Assembly (NCBI RefSeq): GCF_007289895.1
Contig: NZ_CP041660.1
Coordinates: 1,178,001 to 1,242,000, forward strand
Length of the DNA stretch: 64,000 nt
DNA from: Catenovulum sediminis
GTDB taxonomy: Bacteria; Pseudomonadota; Gammaproteobacteria; Enterobacterales; Alteromonadaceae
Direction: 5' to 3'
Shown: positions 28,451-38,448 of the stretch, in pieces
Position numbering within the stretch: position 1 is the stretch's first letter
Layout of the letters: each line of letters starts with the position of its first letter
Made by a program: the position numbers and the translations under genes
The notes under the pieces: generated by a model
The model's input: only the letters and a program-made list of their open reading frames with translations
The model's database searches: none
What the model was told of the DNA's origin: nothing

Positions 28451-30360
28451 TTAGTTATTCAGATAATTTGAGAGTAGCCGGAGCAAAGCGTTTCTGTCTA
28501 TTGGCTTCGCTAAAAAATTGTCAAAGCCTGTTTGTTCGTATAATAGCCTGTCTTCTTTCATTACATTGGCTGTCAAGGCTATCACGGGTACCTTAGCTTT
28601 GTACTGTTTGATTTTCTTACAAGCCTCGACCCCATCCATTTCAGGCATTTGAATGTCCATCAGCACCAAATCAAATAACTCAGCTTTAAATTTTTCGAGT
28701 GCGATCAAGCCGTTTTCTACAAGCACCAATGAAGCGCCTGTCGCGATGAGCATTTCTTCAATAATCATGCGGTTTATTTCATTATCTTCGGCAATTAAGA
28801 TGCGTTTGTCATTAAAGTCGATGTGGCCAATATCTGCGAAAACATCTTTTTGTACTAAGTTCTCAGCCTTTTTCAATGGCAATGAAATGATGCATCTTGT
28901 TCCTTTTCCTTCTTCGCTGCTCACTTCAATCGTTCCATGCATCAAGCCAACCAAAAATTTAGTAATTGACATGCCTAAACCTGTACCCCCATATTTTCTG
29001 GAAGTCGATTGATCGGCCTGTTCAAATCGTTCAAACAAGCGACTTAACTGCTCTTGATTCATTCCGATGCCTGAATCTTGGATCGTAAACTGTATCCCCC
29101 TCGGTTAGCGTCTTGCGTTAAATTAACCTCAATACTCCCATCACGGGTAAATTTTATTGCGTTTGACAAGATGTTAATTAAAATTTGCTTTATCCGTACA
29201 GGATCACCAATCCAATAGTTGTGCTGCACATTATTTGAGATAGTGATTTTTAAGCCTTTTTTATGCGCCTGCATCCCCATATCTGATAACAAATATTCCA
29301 TTAATTCAGACAAGCTGAACTCAGTATTAGAGATCTCTAGCTTACCCGCCTCCATTTTAGAAAAATCCAGTGTGTCATTCACAATTGTTATCAGAGATAT
29401 GGCTGAGAATTTAGCTTTATCTAAAATATCTTTACCTTTTTCACTATCGACCTCATCAGACAACAATTGCAGCGTTCCATAAATACCATTCAATGGCGTG
29501 CGAATTTCATGACTCATATTCGCTAAAAATTCACTTTTTATTTTTGCACTAGAATCGGCTTTTGCTTTAGCTTCTTGCAACTCGATGATAGAACGATACA
29601 GATCATCACTCATGTTCTGCAACGTCTTGGCCAACATATCAACTTCAGTGCCTGAATCCTGCACTCTAAAATTGCGTTGCCCCCTGTCTGTATTCAGTTG
29701 GGCTTGACGGGTGAGAGAAACAACCGGATCGATAACTCTTCGTTTCATGACAAGAATTGAAATAATCACAATACTGAATAATATTGCGTCAGCAAAAAGA
29801 ATAACATTTCGGCTCAGTTTTTTGCTTTTTTCAAATGCATGTCGCCTTTTCTCAAGCAGCTGCCTTTCTTCCGCTTCAAAGGCATTGATTTGGCGTCTAA
29901 TTTTTTCCATCAATTGTTTGCCTTGATGGCTGTTTACCAATTGTAACGCTCGTTCACTTTGTCCTTGCTCGCTTAATTGAATGGTCAACTTTAACTCTGC
30001 AAATTTTTCTCGAATAAGTTCAGATAATTGCGCCAACCTTTGCTGTTGTCTGGGATTATCCGCAGTTTTTTGCGTTAATGTCTGTAAAGTATCAAAAACC
30101 TGTTGATAGCCCTGATAATAAGGCTCTAGGTAGGCCTCATCTGAGGTTAATAAAAATCCGCGTTGCCCAGTTTCCCCATTTTTTACACTACCTAAAAGCA
30201 ATTGCGTTAGATCTAGTACTTCATATGTATGTATCAACCACTCTTCGTTTTTATTGGCGGCGTTTTGACTACTGATGACAACAAAAATATTTATCAGCAC
30301 AGCACAAACAGATAGTGCCAGAAATATCAAAACGGCTTGGCTTAAACGAAACTTAATCAT
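28451..30360 (-). pseudogene. CHASE3-type hybrid histidine kinase, split by a -1 frameshift
   Basis: Two frames make one protein of about 635 residues. The first (30360-29059) has a membrane helix (10-30), a CHASE3-like sensor (about 35-180), a second helix (187-205), HAMP, HisKA with His284 in NMSHEIRTP, and the HATPase N-box NILSNAIKFT. It then runs into YSLRSKIQASE-stop. The second (to 28451) continues with the G-boxes (SGIGM, GGTGLGM) and a receiver domain with phospho-acceptor Asp in LVLMDIQMPEMDG. Reading QFTIQDSGIGM just ahead of the second piece restores the family sequence if the five-base C run at 29096-29100 had six. It is either a broken gene or a sequencing error. Confidence 0.88.
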
Positions 30361-30668
30361 TGTATAAAAATATACTCCTAACTATTGGTTTTTACTCAGT
30401 GCGATTAAAGACTCGCTTTTAGTCACTAACCAGCCTTCCAACAACAATTGAACAGTATCATAACAATGACATACCGCTTAATAGAATAGTCGTCTAAATT
30501 TAATACAAAAGATTACAACTTGCCAAATACCACCCTCAACCAATTTAAGTGGCTTAAATTTTTGCCCGTTAAATTTGACGCTCTAAAATAAAAAAGAGAG
30601 CGTTTAAAATCAGGATAATAAGTTTAGCCGCTCTCTTTAATGACATGCTTTAACTACATGACTTTTGA
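30361..30668. other. intergenic region before gor terminator
   Basis: No supported coding frame is present between the histidine kinase start and the gor stop. It must hold the kinase promoter on the minus strand. The gor terminator lies at 30590-30637. I see nothing else. Confidence 0.5.
30590..30637 (-). terminator. intrinsic terminator after gor
   Basis: AGAGAGCG (30595-30602) pairs with CGCTCTCT (30629-30636). On the minus strand a TTTTTT run follows the stem, 32 bp beyond the gor stop. Confidence 0.8.
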
Positions 30669-32018
30669 TCACATGGTGACAAATTCTTCGGCTGAAGTCG
30701 GGTGGATCGCCACCGTGTTATCAAAATCAGCTTTTGTCGCGCCCATTTTTAATGCCACCGCAAAACCTTGCAGCAATTCGTCTGAACCAAAACCAATACT
30801 ATGAATACCGACAATTTTTTCTTCAGGGCCCACACAAACTAGTTTCATCTTAGTCGGCTGTCTATGCTGTGTCATCGCTTGATATAAAGCGGTAAATTGC
30901 GAGGTATAGACTTTAACAGCCCCCTCACCAAACGCTTCTTTAGCCTGAATTTCAGTTAACCCTACCGTGCCAATTGGGGGATGACTAAATACCACAGTTG
31001 CTACATTATTGTAATCTAGCTTCAAATCACTTTTGCCGTTGAACAAGCGCTCACATAAACGTCTACCAGCAGCCACGGCTACAGGCGTGAGTGCAATTCG
31101 CCCGGTATTGTCACCAACAGCGTATATGTCTTGCACATTAGTGTTTTGGTATTCATCTGTAGCGATAAAACCTTTTTCATCTAATTTAACCCCTGCCGCT
31201 TCAAGATTTATATTATCGACCGCTGGCGCCCGACCTATTGCCCAAATCACGCATTCAACCGGTGGTAAGCTTTGACCATTTTCAAACTGTACAATGAGCT
31301 CACCTGAGCTACATTTTTCAATTGCTTTAGGGGTTGAGTGTGTATGTAACTTCGGCCCTTCTTCTTTCATGACATCCACGAGTGTGTCTGACATTAAATC
31401 ATCAAAATCACGCAGTGGTTTATCTTTACGCACAACAAGGTGAGTTTCAGAGCCTAATGCATGCATCACACCTGCTAACTCAACCGCGATATAACCAGCG
31501 CCAATCACAGCGACACTTTTAGGTTGCTCATACAGTTCAAAAAAGCCATCTGAGGTGATGCCTAATTCCGCGCCCGAAATATTGGGTATGCTGGGTCGAC
31601 CTCCGGTGGCGATTACAATATGATCGGCGGTATATAAAGTACCATTCACTTCAACTGTATGGGCATCTTTAAATTTGGCAAAGCCATTAATTAAAGTCAC
31701 GCCGTTGTTGGCAAAACCGCGATTGTATGAAGCGTGGATCCGTTCAATATAAGCTTGCCTGTTGCTGACCAGTTTTTCCCAATTTAAACCTTTTTGCTCA
31801 ATATCAAACCCGTAATCCGCCGCATATTTCATCGCATCTGCAATTTGCCCCGCATACCACATGGCTTTTTTCGGTACACAGCCAACATTAACACAGGTAC
31901 CACCGACATATTTAGCCTCGATAACAGCTGCTTTTTTGCCTAATTTAGCCGCGCGGTTTGCACTGGCAATACCACCACTTCCACCGCCAATAGAAATAAA
32001 GTCGAAATGTTGAGTCAT
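30669..32018 (-). CDS. gor: glutathione-disulfide reductase
   Basis: NADPH-dependent flavoenzyme that regenerates reduced glutathione in the cytosol. The 449 residues from ATG 32018 ([16 protein letters not shown]) show the FAD-binding Rossmann motif and the redox-active [13 protein letters not shown] disulfide. NADPH-binding [11 protein letters not shown] and C-terminal [11 protein letters not shown] with the catalytic His-Glu pair follow. The upstream ATG at 32030 is in frame, but GGAAAA spaces properly to 32018. Glutathione also serves frmA-frmB and grxC in this window. Confidence 0.95.
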   Translation of the reverse strand: MTQHFDFISIGGGSGGIASANRAAKLGKKAAVIEAKYVGGTCVNVGCVPKKAMWYAGQIADAMKYAADYGFDIEQKGLNWEKLVSNRQAYIERIHASYNRGFANNGVTLINGFAKFKDAHTVEVNGTLYTADHIVIATGGRPSIPNISGAELGITSDGFFELYEQPKSVAVIGAGYIAVELAGVMHALGSETHLVVRKDKPLRDFDDLMSDTLVDVMKEEGPKLHTHSTPKAIEKCSSGELIVQFENGQSLPPVECVIWAIGRAPAVDNINLEAAGVKLDEKGFIATDEYQNTNVQDIYAVGDNTGRIALTPVAVAAGRRLCERLFNGKSDLKLDYNNVATVVFSHPPIGTVGLTEIQAKEAFGEGAVKVYTSQFTALYQAMTQHRQPTKMKLVCVGPEEKIVGIHSIGFGSDELLQGFAVALKMGATKADFDNTVAIHPTSAEEFVTM

Positions 32019-32079
32019 AATATTTTCCATTTTTTAAATTTAATGATTAACCGTTTAAACTAATACATACTTGAAAATT

Positions 32080-32184
32080 GTCGGCCTAAAGGCGCGACCT
32101 ACATAAATCTTGTAACTTTCCACTCGCAGCTCGAAGCTCGAAGCTCATCGCTTCAAATCGTCGGCCTAAAGGCGCGACCTACAC
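32080..32184. repeat. pair of GTAG-type REP elements
   Basis: Units at 32080-32103 and 32160-32184 match those at 9057-9139 except that the stem reads GTCGCGCC in place of GTCGGGCC. The spacer between them is made of 7-bp units. The order REP, heptamers, REP, longer heptamer tract is the same as before hemC. Confidence 0.75.
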
Positions 32185-32286
32185 TAAGCTTGTAACTTGT
32201 AACTTTCCACTTGCAACTTGCAACTTGCAACTTGAAACTCGTAGCTCGTAGCTCGTAGCTCGAAGCTCGAAGCTCGAAGCTCGAAG
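32109..32286. repeat. 7-bp tandem repeat tract (CTYGNAR type)
   Basis: Between the REPs, CTTGTAA, CTTTCCA, CTCGCAG, CTCGAAG twice, CTCATCG and CTTCAAA run in phase (32109-32157). After the second REP, 14 units run unbroken from 32189 to 32286: CTTGTAA twice, CTTTCCA, CTTGCAA three times, CTTGAAA, CTCGTAG three times and CTCGAAG four times. The transition CTTGxAA to CTCGTAG to CTCGAAG matches the tract at 9146-9208. TATAAT begins two bases past the last unit. Confidence 0.88.
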
Positions 32287-32376
32287 CTATAATCTTAGTA
32301 AATCCCGGCAAGATAAGATAATCTATTTATACGATAGCAATCATCGAAAAGTTTATTTCAAACAAGGAGACCTTGT

Positions 32377-32742
32377 ATGTCCCAAGAAACTATTTTTACT
32401 AAAATTATCAATCGAGAGATCCCGGCAGATATTATTTATGAAGACGAGTTAACGTTGGCTTTTAAAGATATCAACCCTCAAGCCCCCTTGCATTGTTTAA
32501 TTATTCCAAAGCAACCCATTGCGACTATCAATGATATCACTGAAGACAAGCGTGAGTTGGTGGGGCATTTGTATGTTGTCGCAGCGAAAATCGCAAAACA
32601 GCAAGGTGTTGCAGACGATGGTTATCGGGTCGTGATGAACTGCAACGAACATGGTGGGCAGTCGGTTTATCATATTCACTTACACATGCTAGCAGGCAAA
32701 CCTTTAGGTTGGCCACCTTATACTGACAAAGCAAAAGTATAA
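32377..32742 (+). CDS. hinT: HIT-family purine nucleoside phosphoramidase
   Basis: The 121-residue protein carries the histidine triad as VYHIHLHMLAG (H-x-H-x-H), with IFTKIINREIPADIIYEDE at the N-terminus as in HinT. It hydrolyses AMP-lysine-type phosphoramidates and related adenylates in the cytosol. A strong ribosome site, AAGGAG, lies 8-10 nt before the ATG. The upstream region carries the REP/heptamer tract. Confidence 0.93.
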   Translation: MSQETIFTKIINREIPADIIYEDELTLAFKDINPQAPLHCLIIPKQPIATINDITEDKRELVGHLYVVAAKIAKQQGVADDGYRVVMNCNEHGGQSVYHIHLHMLAGKPLGWPPYTDKAKV

Positions 32743-33027
32743 AACTGAAAAGCACAAAAAACTGGGTCTGTTCATTTTTTAAAGTTTGAGTTTGTCCTTA
32801 CTTTTTAAACGGTAGGCTATTTTAATCTGTTACTCACCAACAAAGGTTTGGTGGATAATGGTCGATTGAAAGCGCCTGCCAGAGCCCAGTGTGTTTTACC
32901 ACATTTTCTATTAACGATATGCCGCACGCAGCAGCTATGTCACTTTAATAAACATAACTGCAGGGACAATACTAAATGACACATTTAACCTAGTGATCTG
33001 GGTGATATGCAGATTAATCAACCAACT
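32743..33027. other. gene-free interval between hinT and darP
   Basis: About 285 bp lie between the convergent hinT and darP stops, long for a convergent gap in this compact region. I find no frame, tRNA or clear terminator; a short inverted repeat CCAACAAAGGTTTGG occurs near 32839-32853. It may be decayed sequence. Confidence 0.4.
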
Positions 33028-33558
33028 CTATTTTGTTTCAGGAATAAACTCTTTTAAATATTGGAAGATCTGACGTGCAGCTTTTGGCGCCTTGTTTTGC
33101 GTTTGCTCTTTTTTCGCCTGACGCGCCAGTTGCCTAAGCTTACTGCGTTCCATATCAGGATGCAGCTCTAATAGCCGATTAATGGCTTCATCACCTTCGT
33201 TTATAATTCGATCTCTCAGCTTTTCCAGTTTATGAAAATGCTGATTAGCAACAAGGTGCTGGTTTTCAATTTTACTCAGCGCTAATTGAATATCTTCCAC
33301 GTCACGCATGCGCAATAACTTACCAACAAAGTTGACTTGTCTGCGATAGGCACCATGCTTATTTTTTATTTTAAGTGCAACATTAACTGCCGCTTGTACA
33401 TCATCATCTAATGGAATTTTAGCCAAGTTACTGGCCGATAAATTCAGTATTTTGTCTGCTAAATGCTGACTTTCTTGCGAATCTCGTTTTAATTCAGATT
33501 TGCTTACATAAATAATTTCTTCATCCGGATCGGATGGATTTTGCCATTCATCATTCAT
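33028..33558 (-). CDS. darP: ribosome-associated protein DarP (YjgA)
   Basis: The 176-residue protein is helical and charged, with the YjgA pattern YVSKSELKRDSQ and RRQVNFVGKLLR near the middle. LRQLARQAKKEQ lies toward the C-terminus. DarP assists late 50S ribosome assembly. It is divergent from pmbA with 97 bp between starts, the same arrangement as in E. coli. Confidence 0.93.
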   Translation of the reverse strand: MNDEWQNPSDPDEEIIYVSKSELKRDSQESQHLADKILNLSASNLAKIPLDDDVQAAVNVALKIKNKHGAYRRQVNFVGKLLRMRDVEDIQLALSKIENQHLVANQHFHKLEKLRDRIINEGDEAINRLLELHPDMERSKLRQLARQAKKEQTQNKAPKAARQIFQYLKEFIPETK

Positions 33559-33655
33559 AATTGGTTCTTTAATGACCCGTCAATCTACTAAATATAATCT
33601 ATCTCGCTGACTATGTTACACTAAGCTATAACCTTTGTATTGATGTGTGTGAATT

Positions 33656-34987
33656 ATGCTGCAAGAAATGAATCAAGTTAAACAGGCTGTCGCAGATGCA
33701 GTGGCGTTAGCAAAAAAATTAGGCGCCAGTGCGTGTGAAGTCTCTATTTCAAAACAACAAGGGATTTCAGTGGGTTGCAGAATGCAAGAACTGGAAACCG
33801 TGGAATATGATTATGGTGGCGCATTAGGTATTGCTGTTTGGATGGGGAAACAAAAAGGCAGTGCTTCAACGTCCGATTTATCGCCTGAAGCACTAAAACA
33901 AACGGTCGAAGCCGCTTGTAATATTGCTAAATACACATCGGAAGATCCTTTTACCGGTATGGCCGATCCTGATTTGATGGTGAATGCAGAACAAATTCCG
34001 GATTTAGATTTATATCATCCATCTGACATCTCAACCGAAGATGCCATTGCTATGACGCTGGCTTGTGAAAAAGCGGGTTTAGAAAAAAGCGAAAAAATAA
34101 ATAACAGCGATGGTGCTTCTTTTTCATCTCATCAAGGCTTTAAAGTCTATGGTAATAGCACAGGTTTAATTGCTGCTTATCCAAGTTCTCGGCATAGTTT
34201 AAGCTGTTCGCTGATTGCCAGTGATACGGATGATATGCAGCGAGATTACGCCTATACTGTGTCACGCGTCATGTCTCATCTAGAAGCGCCAGAAATTGTC
34301 GGAACACGCGCGGCTAAAGATGTATTAGCTAGACTAAACGCCCGTAAAATAAACACAGCAAAAGTACCTGTGTTGTTTAACAGTGAAATCGCCAGCAGTT
34401 TGTTTGGCCATTTTATTGGTGCTATCAGTGGGGGAAATTTATATCGTAAAGCAACCTTTTTACTGGATGCCAAAGGCACACAAGTATTTCCTGAATGGTT
34501 AAATATTCAAGAAGACCCTTTTATTTTGCAAGGGCTATCGAGCCGGGCATTTGATTCAGAGGGCGTCGCAACACAAAAACGCGATATTGTCAGCAATGGT
34601 GTGCTCAACACTTGGTTACTCAGTAGTTATGCTGCTCGGAAATTAAAACTGGCCTCAACCGGCCATGCTGGCGGCATTCATAACTGGCTTGTGGCCGCTG
34701 GCGGTGGTAATTTTGATGCCATGTTAAAAAAACTTGGAACAGGGCTGTTAGTCACCGAAATGATGGGCCAAGGGGTTAACTTAGTCACAGGGGATTACTC
34801 TCGCGGCGCAGCCGGTTTTTGGGTAGAAAACGGCATCATTCAATACCCTGTTAGTGAAATAACGATTGCCGGAAAATTGCAAGATATGTTCAAAAACATT
34901 GTCGCTATAGGTGATGACATAGACCAAAAAGGCAGTATCCAATGTGGCTCTGTGCTAGTAGAAGAAATGCAAATTGCAGGCAGTTAG
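33656..34987 (+). CDS. pmbA: metalloprotease subunit PmbA (TldE)
   Basis: Partner of TldD in the TldD/TldE protease that processes small peptides such as microcin B17 and CcdA. The 443 residues match the family: an N-terminal domain with KLGASACEVSISK and the central SLIASDTDDMQRDY. The C-terminal barrel has TGHAGGIHNW and MGQGVNLVTGDYSRGAAGFWVENG. TldE itself lacks the zinc motif carried by TldD, and none is seen here. tldD is not in the window. Start could also be the ATG at 33668. Confidence 0.94.
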   Translation: MLQEMNQVKQAVADAVALAKKLGASACEVSISKQQGISVGCRMQELETVEYDYGGALGIAVWMGKQKGSASTSDLSPEALKQTVEAACNIAKYTSEDPFTGMADPDLMVNAEQIPDLDLYHPSDISTEDAIAMTLACEKAGLEKSEKINNSDGASFSSHQGFKVYGNSTGLIAAYPSSRHSLSCSLIASDTDDMQRDYAYTVSRVMSHLEAPEIVGTRAAKDVLARLNARKINTAKVPVLFNSEIASSLFGHFIGAISGGNLYRKATFLLDAKGTQVFPEWLNIQEDPFILQGLSSRAFDSEGVATQKRDIVSNGVLNTWLLSSYAARKLKLASTGHAGGIHNWLVAAGGGNFDAMLKKLGTGLLVTEMMGQGVNLVTGDYSRGAAGFWVENGIIQYPVSEITIAGKLQDMFKNIVAIGDDIDQKGSIQCGSVLVEEMQIAGS

Positions 34988-35020
34988 CCTGCTTAATCAA
35001 TTACACGCAACAAGTGTTCG

Positions 35021-35971
35021 TTGCCTATACTTAATGAACTATATTCGAATTTTTCGGTGGTAAATTTGCGACTTTTATTGACGGGTATAATCGCTGTTCT
35101 GTTGAGCGTGAATCATGTATTGGCTATTGAAGCTGTATATATTCCGCAACCTAGATCAAATCTTGATATCGGTCATGAATACCATACGAGTTTGTTAAAA
35201 AAAGCCTTAATCCATGGTGCTAAGGGCCGAGCGATACCCATTATCAAAACCTCTCTACATATGCCAGAAGCGCGTGCTAATTACGAAGTGACTAAGGGCG
35301 AAAAAGTAGACGTATATTGGTTTGGCACGGATGCTAAGAAAGAAAGAGACATGCGCGCTATTCGCATTCCGACGTCAAAAGGTTTAATTGGCTATCGACG
35401 GTTTATCATCCACAAAGACTCTATCGAAAAGTTTGATAACATCGCCTCGTTGCAGGCACTTAAACAACAAACGGCTTGTTTGGGTGCTCACTGGCCAGAT
35501 ATTCGAATATTACAGGCATCAGACTTACCTGTAGTGGTGAACACCATGTATGAAAATATTTTTAAACGTGTTCATGCCAAACGCTGTGACTATTTTCCCC
35601 GTGCTTACCACGATGGATATAACGAGGTTAGTGTACGCAAAAACCGCTACCCGAATTTAGTGCACTACGAAAAAATAGTCCTTCACTATCCGTTTGCGGT
35701 TTATTTTTTCACCCCGAAAAGCAAGGAAACTTTAGCCGCGTGGATAGAGGATGGGCTCAACGCCATGATTGAAAATGGTGAGTTTTTAAGGCATATGCAA
35801 AGTCACTTGTTAACCGCTCATATTTTTCCGCTAGAACAATCTGCTGACGTGCGCTATATCAATATCCCAAACCCTTCTCTCCCTGAAGACACGGATTGGA
35901 AAAACAAAAAGTACTGGTTTCAACCCAGTGACTTTGGTTTTGCAGAAAATAAAAAGCCTGCACTTAACTAA
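35021..35971 (+). CDS. periplasmic substrate-binding-like protein (orphan)
   Basis: The reading frame starts with TTG at 35021, but a GTG at 35057 gives a cleaner signal peptide (LRLLLTGIIAVLLSVNHVLA). Neither has a clear ribosome site, so the start is unsettled. The mature part resembles type-2 periplasmic binding proteins: IGYRRFIIHKDSIEKFDNIASLQALKQ followed by VHAKRCDYFPRAYHDGY and a C-terminal helix IEDGLNAMIENGEF. No transporter genes adjoin it, so it may be a sensor-type or orphan binding protein. The ligand is unknown. Its last codons lie in a bidirectional terminator. Confidence 0.65.
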   Translation: MPILNELYSNFSVVNLRLLLTGIIAVLLSVNHVLAIEAVYIPQPRSNLDIGHEYHTSLLKKALIHGAKGRAIPIIKTSLHMPEARANYEVTKGEKVDVYWFGTDAKKERDMRAIRIPTSKGLIGYRRFIIHKDSIEKFDNIASLQALKQQTACLGAHWPDIRILQASDLPVVVNTMYENIFKRVHAKRCDYFPRAYHDGYNEVSVRKNRYPNLVHYEKIVLHYPFAVYFFTPKSKETLAAWIEDGLNAMIENGEFLRHMQSHLLTAHIFPLEQSADVRYINIPNPSLPEDTDWKNKKYWFQPSDFGFAENKKPALN

Positions 35972-35986
35972 CAGAGCAGGCTTTTT
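35951..35986. terminator. bidirectional terminator between SBP-like gene and tex
   Basis: AAAAAGCCTGC (35951-35961) and GCAGGCTTTTT (35976-35986) form an 11-bp stem with A-run and T-run at its two ends, serving both convergent genes. The stem overlaps the SBP-like stop codon. Confidence 0.88.
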
Positions 35987-36012
35987 AGACCACTAAGCTT
36001 GGCTACAAATCG

Positions 36013-38378
36013 TTATTTCTTTTTCGCTTTGGCAAAAGCTTCAGCAAATGCATTACCCATCATTGCATTGCCGGCTGGCTGATTGCGACCACCAGTTCCT
36101 TGAGCTTTACCACGCGATGCCACACGAGCGCCGTTGCTTTGAGCACGGCTCTGATTTGCACCTTTTCCTTTTGTTGAATTTTTCGCAGCGCTCTCTGCCG
36201 CTTGAACAGGGTCATTTAAACGCATCGTCAGGCCAATTCGTTTGCGCGGCGCATCAACTTCTAAGACTTTAACTTTTACGATATCGCCCGCTTTAACCAC
36301 TTTACGAGGATCATCGATAAAAGTTTCCGACATAGCAGAGATATGGACCAAGCCATCCTGATGCACACCCACATCAACAAAAGCGCCGAAGTTAGTCACG
36401 TTGGTTACAACACCTTCCAACTTCATGCCTTCTTTTAGGTCATTGATCGTTTCAACACCTTCTTTAAAATTCGCCGTTTTAAATTCAGGTCGTGGATCAC
36501 GTCCCGGTTTTTCAAGCTCTTTTAAAATATCCTGTATGGTCGGCACACCAAATTTTTCATCGGTATAGTCTGCCGGGTTTAATTTGCGAAGTTTGTCAGA
36601 TTTACCGATCAGGTTTTCAACCGGCTCATCATTCGCAGCTGAGATTTTTTCCACAATGGGGTAGGCTTCTGGGTGGACCGCTGAAGCATCCAGTGGGTTG
36701 TCTCCCCCACTATTTTTAAAAAGCCTGCACATTGTTCAAATGCTTTAGGGCCCAATCGCGCGACTTTTTTGAGTTGATTACGGCTACTAAAACCACCACT
36801 TTGGTTTCTAAATTCAACGACATTCTGTGCCATTGTTTTACTTAATCCGGAGACCCGAGCTAACAAAGGTACTGAAGCTGTATTTAAATCGACCCCCACT
36901 GCGTTTACACAATCTTCAATAACTGAATCTAACGATTTACTCAACGCACTTTGATTCACATCGTGTTGGTATTGGCCGACCCCTATCGATTTAGGTTCTA
37001 TTTTCACCAATTCAGCTAGCGGATCCTGCAAACGTCTGGCAATAGACACGGCGCCACGCAATGAAACATCTAAATCCGGAAATTCTGCTGCGGCTGTTTC
37101 TGAGGCTGAATAAACAGATGCACCTGCTTCACTGACAACAATTTTTGTTAACTTCACATCACTTTCTTCTTTAATTAGCTCTGCGGCTAATTTATCCGTT
37201 TCTCGTGATGCCGTACCATTCCCAATGCTGATTAATTCGACCTTATGTTTGCGAATCAAATTGGCTAACGTGCGTTTGCTTTTATCCCATGCATTTTGTG
37301 GGGGATGAGGATAAATCGTTGCGGTATCTAATAATTTTCCGGTTTGGTCAACGATTGCTATTTTAACCCCCGTGCGAATTCCCGGATCTAACCCCATCGT
37401 CACTTTGGCACCAGCCGGTGCTGCCATCATTAAATCTTTAAGGTTAGAGGCAAATACTTTAATTGCGTCCGTTTCGGCCCTTTCTCTGATTTCAGCAAAG
37501 AGCTCTGTTTCCATGTGCGTCATAATTTTTACACGCCATGTCCAACTCACCACTTGTTTGATATAGGGTTCTGCCGCTTTACCTTGCCATTTAAAACCAA
37601 GGTGTTCACTTATCATTGTTTCGACGATTGAAGACTTTTGATTTTCGTCTTGGTTTGGATCCGCATTTAAAGACAAGGTTAAAAAGCCTTCATTGCGACC
37701 ACGAAAGATTGCCAGTGCCCGATGCGATGGAATACTTTTTATCGCTTCACTAAATTCAAAATAGTCAGAGAATTTTGCAGCTTCTTTTTCTTTGCCGGCT
37801 ATCACTTTGGCTTCGACAACTGCATTTTGCTGCAAATAATGACGAACCTTTTTCAACAAGCTGGCATCAACCGCAAAACGTTCCATCAATATATAGCGCG
37901 CACCTTCTAATGCCGACTTTTCGTCAGCAATGCCTTTTTCTACTGAGATATATTGTGCAGCAACTTCTTCGGGTTGTAATGAGAAGTCGTTGAATAACGC
38001 GTCTGCTAATGGCTCCAAACCCGCTTCAATCGCAATTTGCCCTTTGGTTCTGCGTTTTGGTTTGTAAGGCAGGTATAACTCTTCAAGATCTGTTTTGCTT
38101 TGCGCACCATTGATAGCTTGACTGAGTTCAGCCGTCAATTTTCCTTGTTCATCGATATTTTTTAAAATGACACTGCGCCGTTCAGAAAGCTCCCTTAAAT
38201 AAGATAAACGGTTTTCTAAAGTACGTAGTTGAGTATCGTCCAAACCACCGGTAACTTCTTTTCGATAACGCGCAATAAAGGGCACTGTGGCACCTTCGTC
38301 TAGTAGTTTGACAGCTGCATTAACCTGCGCTGTTTGAACATTAATTTCATCTGCAATGATGTTTACAATATCTGTCAT
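36013..38378 (-). pseudogene. tex: Tex-family RNA-binding transcription accessory protein, split by a -1 frameshift
   Basis: The first frame (38378-36609) carries the Tex N-terminal helices ([20 protein letters not shown]), the YqgF-like nuclease-fold region ([17 protein letters not shown]) and helix-hairpin-helix motifs up to [10 protein letters not shown]. It then ends in an unrelated 33-residue tail. A second frame (to 36013) resumes exactly where E. coli Tex continues, at [17 protein letters not shown], and includes the S1 RNA-binding domain ([24 protein letters not shown]) and a basic tail. Together they make about 780 residues, the normal length. One missing base, in the C run 36704-36708 or the T run 36713-36717, explains the split. 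It may be a sequencing error. Confidence 0.92.
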
Positions 38379-38448
38379 CTTTAATCCTGTTTATTGTTTT
38401 ATTCGCCTGTGCAAATAACAACAATTTTGTGCATTCAATTTTTATGAT

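Noticed and set aside
28451-29062. Separate receiver-domain protein starting at MNQEQLS
   Set aside because: It begins mid-HATPase and directly continues the upstream kinase in another frame; treated as one broken gene.
36013-36732. Separate S1-domain RNA-binding protein
   Set aside because: Its sequence is the known C-terminal third of Tex and joins the upstream frame exactly.
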